Assembly (NCBI GenBank): GCA_900319595.1 | Contig: ONOZ01000254.1 | Location: 1 to 15,121 of the forward strand | Length of the DNA stretch: 15,121 bases | Origin: an uncultured Bacteroidales bacterium | Lineage (GTDB): Bacteria > Bacteroidota > Bacteroidia > Bacteroidales > P3 | Direction: 5' to 3' | In this document: one piece after another, positions 8,111 through 14,551 of the stretch | Layout of the letters: the number at the start of each line of letters is the position of its first letter | Position numbering within the stretch: position 1 is the first letter of the stretch | Position numbers and translations under genes: made by a program | Notes under the pieces: generated by a model | What the model saw: only the letters and a program-made list of their open reading frames with translations | What the model was told of the DNA's origin: nothing | Database searches by the model: none

Positions 8111-9511
8111 ATGGTATCAAATTCTTTGACAACGAAAATGCAACAAAAATTTGCACCATCGCAGATTCAGTATATGAAATTGTTGCAACTCCCATCATCT
8201 CAATTAGAAGATAGAATAAAGGAAGAGATTGAAAAAAATCCGTTGTTGGAGGAAGAAGAAAAAAAAGAAGAGTCAATAGAAATTCCTAGAATTAGGACGG
8301 ATACCAATGGAAGAGTTAGAACAAAAAATGCAGAACAAAAGACAGAGGTTTTTAAAGTCGATCCAGCTTCGTTTAATTCACAAGAGGCTTCAATGTATGA
8401 GCATCTTATGGAGCAGTTGGGGTTAATTGATTTTGACGAAACAGAATATGAAATAGGTAAAGAGATAATAGGTAATATCAACGATAATGGCTACTTGACA
8501 AGAAGGACAGATGCTATTGCAGATGATTACTATTTTTCACATTCCATAGAGATAACGGTACAACAGGTAGAGGATGTATTGAAGGAAATACAGAGATTTG
8601 ACCCACCAGGGGTGGGAGCAAGAGATTTGCAAGAATGTTTATCTCTACAGATAACGAGAATAAACAAAACAGGGGAGGATGTGGATTTAGCAAAACGTAT
8701 AATAGCAAATCCTAACCTGTTTGAGTTGTTTAAAAATAAGCAATATTTGCCATTGCGGACAAGATTATCGTGTTCAAAAGAGGAATTAGAAAAAGCAGAG
8801 GGTATCATAAAACAATTAAATCCTAAACCATATTCAGGAGATGAAGGTATATATAATAATGTATATATAACACCAGATTTTTATATATGGAATAATGAAG
8901 GGAAAATTGAATTTCAACTAACAAGGACTTTTAATAAGTCCCTAAAATTATCTCCTCATTATTTAACCATGCTGGAAGAACTGAATAAAGAAGATAAAAC
9001 TAAAGAAAATAAAGAAGCTATTGCTTTTATTAGACAACGTATAGATTCGGCAAACGAGTTTATAATGGCTTTGAGTAGGAGAGATGAAACTCTTAATAAT
9101 GTTATGGCTGCCATTATAAAATTCAACTACGCATATTTTCTTGATGGCGATATAACAAAATTAAAACCGATGCGTTTGGTGGATATTGCTCAAATGACAG
9201 ATAATGATATTTCTACTATTTCACGTTTTGCTTCTCAAAAATATGTGCAAACTCATTTTGGATTGTATCAGATTAAACGTTTTTTCTCAAATGCCATTGA
9301 GGATGGAGATGGTAATCAGATTTCTTCGGATACTATAAAAGATACTATTGAGAAAATTATAGAAAAGGAAGATAAACAAAAGCCATATACAGATGATAAA
9401 ATTGTAGAATTATTGAAAGCAGAGGGATATTTGCTTGCAAGGAGAACGGTTGCTAAATATAGAGATATGTTGAATATTCCAGTTGCAAGATTAAGAAAAA
9501 CAATTTTATAA
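8111..9511 (+). CDS. rpoN: RNA polymerase sigma-54 factor
   Basis: Alternative sigma factor that directs RNA polymerase to -24/-12 promoters and needs AAA+ enhancer-binding activators. At 466 residues it is near family length. Region I is glutamine-rich and typical (FAPSQIQYMKLLQLP, about 15-29, followed by LEDRIKEEIEKNPLLEE), then an acidic, variable region II. The core-binding domain contains DPPGVGARDLQECL. The DNA-binding domain has the helix-turn-helix segment STISRFASQKYVQT, followed by the RpoN box ARRTVAKYRD at 443-452; the last residue is D where many members have E. The start at 8111 fits the family N-terminus. It is followed after 35 bases by a membrane protein and then an exported peptidoglycan hydrolase, so the three are probably co-transcribed. 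I found no convincing -24/-12 promoter in the window. Confidence 0.97.
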   Translation: MVSNSLTTKMQQKFAPSQIQYMKLLQLPSSQLEDRIKEEIEKNPLLEEEEKKEESIEIPRIRTDTNGRVRTKNAEQKTEVFKVDPASFNSQEASMYEHLMEQLGLIDFDETEYEIGKEIIGNINDNGYLTRRTDAIADDYYFSHSIEITVQQVEDVLKEIQRFDPPGVGARDLQECLSLQITRINKTGEDVDLAKRIIANPNLFELFKNKQYLPLRTRLSCSKEELEKAEGIIKQLNPKPYSGDEGIYNNVYITPDFYIWNNEGKIEFQLTRTFNKSLKLSPHYLTMLEELNKEDKTKENKEAIAFIRQRIDSANEFIMALSRRDETLNNVMAAIIKFNYAYFLDGDITKLKPMRLVDIAQMTDNDISTISRFASQKYVQTHFGLYQIKRFFSNAIEDGDGNQISSDTIKDTIEKIIEKEDKQKPYTDDKIVELLKAEGYLLARRTVAKYRDMLNIPVARLRKTIL

Positions 9512-9546
9512 AATTAGAACAAAATAGAGCAAGATTAGGAATTGTT

Positions 9547-10158
9547 ATGGATATTTCACAAGCGAAAAGATTATTGATAAAAGTTGCAGAGATAATATGC
9601 AATCCTTTGCTTGTTCCTTCGTATTTATTCATACTATTTTGTTTATCTGTACCTTTGTGTAGATTATATTTTATTTTATATCCTAAACTATTTTTTTTAC
9701 TTTTATTTTTACTGACCTTGACGACACTGTTCATTCCTTTATTGTTTTATAATTATTGTAAAAAGAGACAAATAGAAAATATTAATACAGTTTTTTTATT
9801 ATTTGTTTTGCTTATAAATGTTGTAAGTTTATTGATTATTAAACGCTTTCAAATGGATATTGGTAACATTCCATTTCGTATGACATTGATTATTGTACTA
9901 ATTGCAAATATAGAACTATTGATTTTCAGTACAATACAACCTATTAAATGGATTTGTGTCGTGATAGGATTGTTATTAGGATGTATTACTTTAATATTGC
10001 CTATTAAAAATTTTTTATGTTTCAGTACTGCATTTTTGTTATCTGGTGGAATTTTATCATTACTTTTGGACAGAGAAAAGATGACCATTAAACAAATGAT
10101 ATATAATTTATGTATTGGTTTTACTTCAATATGTTTTAGCATGTTGTTTTTGGGATGA
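9547..10158 (+). CDS. Polytopic membrane protein, PAP2-like family of Bacteroidota, function unknown
   Basis: Integral membrane protein of 203 residues with about six to seven hydrophobic helices (roughly 18-38, 42-66, 78-98, 108-126, 132-150, 155-172 and 182-202) joined by short loops. The start NPLLVPSYLFILF resembles the HPLLMPTYGF-type N-terminus that I recall from Bacteroidota proteins annotated as PAP2-like or hypothetical membrane proteins. The acid-phosphatase motifs of true PAP2 enzymes (KxxxxxxRP, PSGH, SRxxxxxH) are not visible, so phosphatase activity is not supported. It lies 35 bases after rpoN, and its stop overlaps the next start as ATGA, coupling it to the M23 peptidase. An envelope role is inferred from that. 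Gene reality is high; family assignment is weak. Confidence 0.75.
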   Translation: MDISQAKRLLIKVAEIICNPLLVPSYLFILFCLSVPLCRLYFILYPKLFFLLLFLLTLTTLFIPLLFYNYCKKRQIENINTVFLLFVLLINVVSLLIIKRFQMDIGNIPFRMTLIIVLIANIELLIFSTIQPIKWICVVIGLLLGCITLILPIKNFLCFSTAFLLSGGILSLLLDREKMTIKQMIYNLCIGFTSICFSMLFLG

Positions 10159-11351
10159 AAGAAACTTACAAATGCATATTATTAATGTTGATAATGCTTT
10201 TGTGCAATGATACATTGTTTGCACAGCATCAAAATTCATTATCTCAAGAGGACAAACGTACCAAAAATAGACGTATAGCAGATTCGTTGTATTATGTGCA
10301 TACGGTAAAAAAACAGCAGGATAGTATAAAAAAAGTTAGATTGCAAGAGATAGAGAAAGAATACAATTCAAACGAAAGCAAAGTTACAAAAAAAATATCA
10401 AAAAATAATAAATTAGTAACAAAAATATCTTCTAAAAATACTTTAGAGGATACAATTGGTTGGAAAGAAGAGTCTTATAAATATGAAGTAGAGATTCCGA
10501 GTACTACACTTTATCAACAGACTTGGTTTTCGGATAGGGTAAAGACACACAAGATTACACTTAGAGATATTCCAGATGAGGTAACTTTGCGATTGTGTGG
10601 CAAAAAGGGGGTGGATAATTTTTGTTTCCCTTATAAAGGCATAAAAACATCTGGATATGGATGGCGTTGGGGCAGACCGCATACAGGTATTGATATTGCT
10701 TTGAAAACTGGCGACCCTATTTATGCTGCTTTTGATGGAGTTGTAAGAGTTGCAAAGTTCAATGGTGGTTATGGTAATATGGTTTTGATTCGTCATTACA
10801 ATAACTTGGAGACTCTCTATGGACATTTGTCATCTATCAAGGTCAAGGTAGGGCAGAAAGTCAAAGCAGGAGATATTATTGGGTTAGGAGGTTCAACTGG
10901 TAGGAGTACGGGGCCACATCTTCACTTTGAATGTCGTCTTTTATATGCATGTTTCGATCCAGAATGGATTGTAGATCTGAAGAAATATGACCTAAAAACT
11001 AAACTTGTGCGAATAGACAAATCTTATTTTGGTATAGCATCATCTCAATCGGCAAGTGATAAAAAAGAAAAGATGACTAAACTGGTCAAAGTCAATACAT
11101 TATTAGATGGCACGAAATTTGTATCAGAAAAGGAGTTGGAAAAGATGATTGCAACGAAAGAAGCAAAAAAAAATCGATCTGCTAAAATTAATAATGAAGA
11201 CAAAACGACTTGGAGATATTATAAAGTAAAAGATGAAGATACAATAGAAGATATTAGTAAGAGATTTAATATTCGTATTTCCGACCTTGTAGAAATTAAT
11301 AATTTGAAAGATAACAATTTAAAGGTAGGAGAGAGGATTAGAGTTAGATAA
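10155..11351 (+). CDS. Exported M23 (LytM-type) peptidoglycan endopeptidase with C-terminal LysM domain
   Basis: Periplasmic cell-wall hydrolase or hydrolase activator of 398 residues. A signal peptide is clear: MKETYKC, a hydrophobic core, then LFAQ with likely cleavage after residue 24. Residues 30-100 are a lysine- and asparagine-rich, probably extended or coiled segment. The M23 domain (about 158-275) has HTGID with zinc ligands H176 and D180, then YGH with H224, and HLHFE with H255 and the third ligand H257. All catalytic positions of the LytM fold are present, so it should be active rather than a degenerate activator. After a basic linker (about 276-350) comes one LysM repeat (about 355-397, YYKVKDEDTIEDISKRFN to VGERIRV) for glycan binding. 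Its ATG overlaps the preceding stop (ATGA), and ribH starts 25 bases downstream. The position fits septum or wall remodelling; the exact bond cut is not deducible. Confidence 0.93.
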   Translation: MKETYKCILLMLIMLLCNDTLFAQHQNSLSQEDKRTKNRRIADSLYYVHTVKKQQDSIKKVRLQEIEKEYNSNESKVTKKISKNNKLVTKISSKNTLEDTIGWKEESYKYEVEIPSTTLYQQTWFSDRVKTHKITLRDIPDEVTLRLCGKKGVDNFCFPYKGIKTSGYGWRWGRPHTGIDIALKTGDPIYAAFDGVVRVAKFNGGYGNMVLIRHYNNLETLYGHLSSIKVKVGQKVKAGDIIGLGGSTGRSTGPHLHFECRLLYACFDPEWIVDLKKYDLKTKLVRIDKSYFGIASSQSASDKKEKMTKLVKVNTLLDGTKFVSEKELEKMIATKEAKKNRSAKINNEDKTTWRYYKVKDEDTIEDISKRFNIRISDLVEINNLKDNNLKVGERIRVR

Positions 11352-11376
11352 TAATAACATTAAAATATAATAGAAA

Positions 11377-11853
11377 ATGGCAAGTGAGTTAAAAAATTTA
11401 TCGTCATACAATAAAGACGATATACCCTCAGGGGAAAAGTTTTCGTTTGGAATAGTTATTTCAGAATGGAATGACGAGATTACAACAAATTTATTAAATG
11501 GTGCAGTGAATACCCTTTTAGAACACGGTACTGACGAAAAGGATATATTGATAGAGCATGTTCCTGGAGCATATGAACTGCCATTTGGAGCAAAATCATT
11601 GTTCAATCGCAAGAGATTAGATGCTATTATCTGTTTGGGCTGCATTATTCAAGGCGAAACACGTCATTTTGATTTTATTGCCGATGCTGTTGCCAACGGA
11701 ATAATGAAAGTGTCTTTGGATTGTGATATACCTGTAATTTTTGGAGTATTGACAACTAATAACATTGAGCAAGCACGAGAGAGAAGTGGAGGACGATTAG
11801 GCAATAAGGGAGTTGAGGCTGCCATAACTGCACTAAAAATGGCAGATTTATAA
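11377..11853 (+). CDS. ribH: 6,7-dimethyl-8-ribityllumazine synthase
   Basis: Penultimate enzyme of riboflavin synthesis: it joins 5-amino-6-ribitylamino-uracil with 3,4-dihydroxy-2-butanone-4-phosphate and usually assembles into pentamers or 60-meric capsids. The 158-residue length is typical. Signatures: SEWN (29-32) with the aromatic W31 that stacks on the pyrimidine, GAYELP (64-69), and GCIIQGETRHFDF (88-100) with catalytic H97. A C-terminal GNKG segment precedes the last helix. No other rib gene is in the window. The 25-base gap after the M23 gene leaves no room for an FMN riboswitch, so expression probably comes from the upstream transcript. Confidence 0.96.
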   Translation: MASELKNLSSYNKDDIPSGEKFSFGIVISEWNDEITTNLLNGAVNTLLEHGTDEKDILIEHVPGAYELPFGAKSLFNRKRLDAIICLGCIIQGETRHFDFIADAVANGIMKVSLDCDIPVIFGVLTTNNIEQARERSGGRLGNKGVEAAITALKMADL

Positions 11854-11976
11854 CTGAAAATCAAGTTATTTGATAAGTATAAATTAAATAGAAGAATTAA
11901 TAAATTATTTTCAGAAAAGAAAAAATTTTTTTTTGAGGTTAATTTTTTTTTACTACACTTTATTTAAACAAGATAG

Positions 11977-12936
11977 ATGAGTAAGAATTTAAGGATAGTT
12001 TTTTTTGGAACGCCTGAGATTGCTGCAATAGAATTGTCTCATTTAGTTAAAATGGGATATAATGTTGTTGGCGTTGTTACTAATATTGATAAGCCACAGG
12101 GGAGAGGTAAGCAACTGTCTTCTTGTGAGGTAAAATTGGTAGCCGAAGAACTTGGATTAAATATACTGCAACCCAAGAGCATGAAAGACGAGAGTTTTAT
12201 CCATGCATTGAAGGAATTACAAGCAGATGTGTTCGTTGTTGTGGCTTTCCGTCTGATGCCAAAGATAGTATATTCTATGCCACCTCTTGGCACATTTAAT
12301 CTGCATACTTCACTATTGCCAGAATATAGGGGGGCTGCACCGATAAATTGGGCAATAATCAATGGAGAGAAACAAACAGGCATAACTACTTTTCTTCTAA
12401 ATGATAATATAGATTGTGGAGAAATACTGTTAAGAGAAAAAATAGAAATTACAGAATATATGACCGCAGGAGAATTGTATGACATAATGGCAGAAAGAGG
12501 TAAAAAACTTATTGTAGATACACTTGACATTTTGGCAGGAGGAAATTATACGACAATAAGACAAGATTTGACCACGCCAACAAAGCCTGCTCCTAAAATT
12601 TTTAAACAAGATACCTACATAAACTGGGAGAACACCTCTGAAAATATAAGAAATTTTGTTAGAGGATTGGCTCCATATCCTGCTGCAAAAGCAATATTTT
12701 ATGATTTTGATACACAAAAAGAGTATGAATTCAAGGTTTTTGAAGTGCAATTATACAATAAACTGTGTAAAAATAACATCGGAGATATGTGGATTGAAAA
12801 TAAATCAAATTTATTGGTTCAATGTTTAGATGGAACTGTGGAACTAATTGATTTACAATTAAATGGAAAGAAAAGAATGTTGTCAGTAGAATTGATTAAA
12901 GGTCTGAGAATAAGTGGAGTATTAAAGAAAAAATAA
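11977..12936 (+). CDS. fmt: Methionyl-tRNA formyltransferase
   Basis: Formylates the amino group of Met-tRNA(fMet) with 10-formyl-tetrahydrofolate, which licenses it for initiation. Its 319 residues match the family. The N-terminal formyltransferase domain has FFGTPE (9-14), the folate-site segment KPQGRGK (39-45), and NLHTSLLPEYRGAAPI (108-123) with N108 and H110. D146 lies in NDNIDCGE. Together these form the catalytic Asn-His-Asp set, as N106, H108 and D144 in E. coli. The C-terminal OB-like domain (about 210-315) binds tRNA. VVAFRLMP at 88-95 is the Bacteroidota variant of the VVAYG segment. The 123 bases upstream have two nine-base T runs and only a poor promoter candidate (TTTG at 11932, TACACTTT at 11954). 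Confidence 0.96.
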   Translation: MSKNLRIVFFGTPEIAAIELSHLVKMGYNVVGVVTNIDKPQGRGKQLSSCEVKLVAEELGLNILQPKSMKDESFIHALKELQADVFVVVAFRLMPKIVYSMPPLGTFNLHTSLLPEYRGAAPINWAIINGEKQTGITTFLLNDNIDCGEILLREKIEITEYMTAGELYDIMAERGKKLIVDTLDILAGGNYTTIRQDLTTPTKPAPKIFKQDTYINWENTSENIRNFVRGLAPYPAAKAIFYDFDTQKEYEFKVFEVQLYNKLCKNNIGDMWIENKSNLLVQCLDGTVELIDLQLNGKKRMLSVELIKGLRISGVLKKK

Positions 12937-12963
12937 ATTTTTTTTAAATTTTTTTGCTAAAAA

Positions 12964-12995
12964 TTTGTGAAACAAATAAAAAAAATATAAATTTG
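12964..12995 (+). promoter_or_regulatory. Bacteroidota -33/-7 promoter of the HU gene
   Basis: TTTG (12964-12967), a 20-base spacer and TAAATTTG (12988-12995) match both elements of the Bacteroidota consensus. The -7 ends 33 bases before the HU start codon, giving a short AT-rich leader. Confidence 0.7.
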
Positions 12996-13008
12996 CACTT
13001 GTAAAACA

Positions 13009-13025
13009 TTTAAAAAATTTTTAAA
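13009..13025. repeat. Perfect AT-only inverted repeat just before the HU start
   Basis: TTTAAAAA, a central A, and TTTTTAAA form an 8-base perfect inverted repeat ending 3 bases before the ATG at 13029, inside the predicted HU leader. It could be an operator or a weak mRNA hairpin covering the initiation region; in DNA this AT-rich it could also be chance. Confidence 0.4.
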
Positions 13026-13028
13026 GTT

Positions 13029-13319
13029 ATGACAAAAAAAGATTTTGCAGACAAAATGTCTAAGATCAGCGGTTTAACAAAAACCGATTCTATGAAAGCT
13101 TATGATGCTTTCGTTGCAACAGCACAGGATTATTTAGTAAAAGGAGAAAGAGTTACTTTGATGGGATTCGGTACACTTTCAGTTCAGGAAAAACCTGCAA
13201 GAACTGCAAGAAATCCTCGTACAGGTGAAACAATCAAAGTAAAAGCTAAAAAAGTTGTTAAGTTCAAAGCAGGAAAAGAACTTAGCGAAACAGTTGCTTC
13301 TGCAAAGAAAAGAAAATAA
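13029..13319 (+). CDS. HU family nucleoid DNA-binding protein
   Basis: Small basic histone-like protein of 96 residues that dimerises, bends DNA and helps compact the nucleoid. It shows the HU/IHF pattern: an N-terminal helical dimerisation part (about 3-40), the GFGTL segment (46-50) and the beta-arm ARTARNPRTGETI (57-69) with the DNA-intercalating proline P63. The C-terminal half has KAKKVVKFKAGKEL, and a lysine/arginine tail KKRK ends the protein. It is a single-gene unit: its own consensus promoter lies upstream and an intrinsic terminator follows 18 bases after the stop. The third-position choices (many GCA, AAA, CGT) look more selected than in neighbouring genes, as expected for a highly expressed protein. 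Whether it is the main HU or a paralogue cannot be told here. Confidence 0.95.
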   Translation: MTKKDFADKMSKISGLTKTDSMKAYDAFVATAQDYLVKGERVTLMGFGTLSVQEKPARTARNPRTGETIKVKAKKVVKFKAGKELSETVASAKKRK

Positions 13320-13337
13320 TTTTCTTTACAACATTTT

Positions 13338-13370
13338 AAGGCGGTTAAATAGTTTTGACCGCCTTTTTTA
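13338..13370 (+). terminator. Intrinsic terminator after the HU gene
   Basis: The stem AAGGCGGT / ACCGCCTT is extended inward by a G-T pair and three A-T pairs, with a short loop, and is followed directly by a T run (13363-13369). It is the most GC-rich short stretch in this region. Confidence 0.9.
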
Positions 13371-13479
13371 TTTTAATAATATTGTTTGATAAATTAGATT
13401 GGATAGATGTAGATGCTGTTATATTAATGTATTTTAATAGTAAAATTGGTATAAAAGGTTAATGGAAAATAATAAAAAT

Positions 13480-13510
13480 TTTGTAATATTGAAAAAAATA
13501 TGTACCTTTG
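13480..13510 (+). promoter_or_regulatory. Bacteroidota -33/-7 promoter for the small membrane protein and efp
   Basis: TTTG (13480-13483), a 19-base spacer and TACCTTTG (13503-13510) match the consensus at both elements and spacing. It ends 27 bases before the start at 13538. No other promoter is seen before efp, so it probably serves both genes. The bases 13371-13479 between the HU terminator and this promoter hold nothing I can identify. Confidence 0.75.
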
Positions 13511-13537
13511 CAAATCGTAATTTAGATTGGTAAAAAA

Positions 13538-13810
13538 ATGAATAAATTAAATATCTCAAAAGTTTTAGACGTTATATCAATGATTGCAATAGTTGTCGTA
13601 TTTGGTCTGTACATATTTAAAAAAGCGGATTTTATGATTATATCTATGGCTTTGATAACTATTGCCTTGATAAAAATGTCGGCATCTATGTTGAAAGCAT
13701 CTTTTTATAGCACCTTATATAATGATGTAAAGCAGGAAAACGAAATATTTAAAGAGAAAATCGCTTATCTTGAGGATTTAACAAAGGATATACAAATAGA
13801 AAGTAAATAA
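13538..13810 (+). CDS. Small membrane protein with C-terminal coiled coil, unrecognised
   Basis: I do not recognise a family. The 90-residue protein has two hydrophobic segments (about 10-27, IMIAIVVVFGLYIF-like, and about 32-53, MIISMALITIALIKMSASML) separated by a short KKAD turn. A charged C-terminal helix follows (about 62-88: VKQENEIFKEKIAYLEDLTK) with heptad-like hydrophobic spacing, suggestive of a coiled coil. A hairpin of two helices with both ends in the cytoplasm is the simplest topology. It is likely a real gene because it has a consensus promoter, an ATG at the right distance, a coding-like amino acid composition and a 32-base gap to efp that implies co-transcription. Function is unknown; self-assembly through the coiled coil is inference. 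Confidence 0.75.
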   Translation: MNKLNISKVLDVISMIAIVVVFGLYIFKKADFMIISMALITIALIKMSASMLKASFYSTLYNDVKQENEIFKEKIAYLEDLTKDIQIESK

Positions 13811-13842
13811 TTAAAAATACAATAAATAAAAATTAATAATTT

Positions 13843-14409
13843 ATGGCAACAACAGCGGATATTAAAAAAGGACTTTGTATAGAAATGAATGGCGACCTAT
13901 TGTCGGTAGTAGATTTTTTACATGTAAAACCTGGCAAAGGAAGTGCATTTGTTCGTACAACTTTGAAATCATTTAAGACTGGGAGAAGTATTGACCATAC
14001 ATTCCCTTCTGGAACAAAGATTGACATAGCACGAATAGAGAGAAGACCTTATACTTTCTCTTACAAAGATGATTTAGGTTATCATTTTATGCACTCAGAA
14101 ACTTGGGAAGAAGTTACTATTCAAGAAGATATAATCAACGCACCTCAATTTCTTATGGAGGGACAGGCAGTGGAGATGATAGTTCATGCGGATACTGAAA
14201 CTCCATTAAGTTGCGAATTACCAGCTTTTGTAGAAATGACAGTAACTTATACAGAGCCTGGCGTAAAAGGTAATACTGCAACAAACGCAATGAAAGATGC
14301 TACAGTAGATACAGGTGCAAAAATTAGAGTTCCTTTGTTTATCAACGAAGGTGAGCGTATAAAGGTAGATACTCGTACAGCAGAGTATTCTGAAAGAATA
14401 AAGAGTTAA
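13843..14409 (+). CDS. efp: Translation elongation factor P
   Basis: Binds stalled ribosomes between the P and E sites and relieves arrest at polyproline stretches. Its 188 residues form the usual three domains: a KOW-like N-terminal domain (about 3-62), an OB domain (about 68-125) and a C-terminal OB domain (about 130-188). The loop that reaches the peptidyl-transferase centre is HVKPGKGSAFVRT (27-39) with K32 at the tip, so the protein is of the lysine type, not the arginine-rhamnosylated type. The C-terminal TYTEPGVKGNTATN and VDTRTAEYSER are family signatures. It lies 32 bases after the small membrane gene and ends before a strong terminator. No modification enzyme (EpmA, EpmB, EarP) is in the window. 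Confidence 0.97.
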   Translation: MATTADIKKGLCIEMNGDLLSVVDFLHVKPGKGSAFVRTTLKSFKTGRSIDHTFPSGTKIDIARIERRPYTFSYKDDLGYHFMHSETWEEVTIQEDIINAPQFLMEGQAVEMIVHADTETPLSCELPAFVEMTVTYTEPGVKGNTATNAMKDATVDTGAKIRVPLFINEGERIKVDTRTAEYSERIKS

Positions 14410-14435
14410 ATTTAGGCAAATTTATATTCGCATAG

Positions 14436-14474
14436 AAGTGAAATGTATATTTTCTTTATACATTTCGCTTTTTT
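14436..14474 (+). terminator. Intrinsic terminator after efp
   Basis: A 14-base-pair stem (left arm 14436-14449, right arm 14457-14470) with one G-T pair and a 7-base loop is followed by a T run to 14474. The minus-strand side has no T run, so it serves efp rather than the convergent mltG. I see no terminator for mltG in 14475-14551. Confidence 0.88.
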
Positions 14475-14551
14475 ACAAATAAAAACAAATTTATACTTTT
14501 TTGATAATACCTGATTTAGGGGGAAAATTACGTATCAATTTACTTGTTTGA

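Noticed and set aside
10443..10826. 127-residue open frame on the minus strand inside the M23 peptidase gene
   Set aside because: Antisense shadow of a gene with complete catalytic motifs; no domain or start signal of its own.
11352..11376. Possible FMN riboswitch before ribH
   Set aside because: Only 25 bases separate ribH from the preceding gene, and no conserved RFN element sequences are present.
12284..12301. TGGCAC followed by a GC, considered as a sigma-54 -24/-12 promoter
   Set aside because: The GG-to-GC spacing is 12 bases instead of 10, and it lies inside fmt coding sequence.
12039..12530. 163-residue open frame on the minus strand inside fmt
   Set aside because: It lies fully antisense to the well-supported fmt gene, has no recognisable domain and no promoter, and its composition follows from the codon pattern of fmt.
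14491..14537. TTGATA and TATCAA arms with an inner CCT/AGG stem, considered as a terminator for mltG
   Set aside because: The stem is weak and on the minus strand it is followed by A-rich, not T-rich, sequence.
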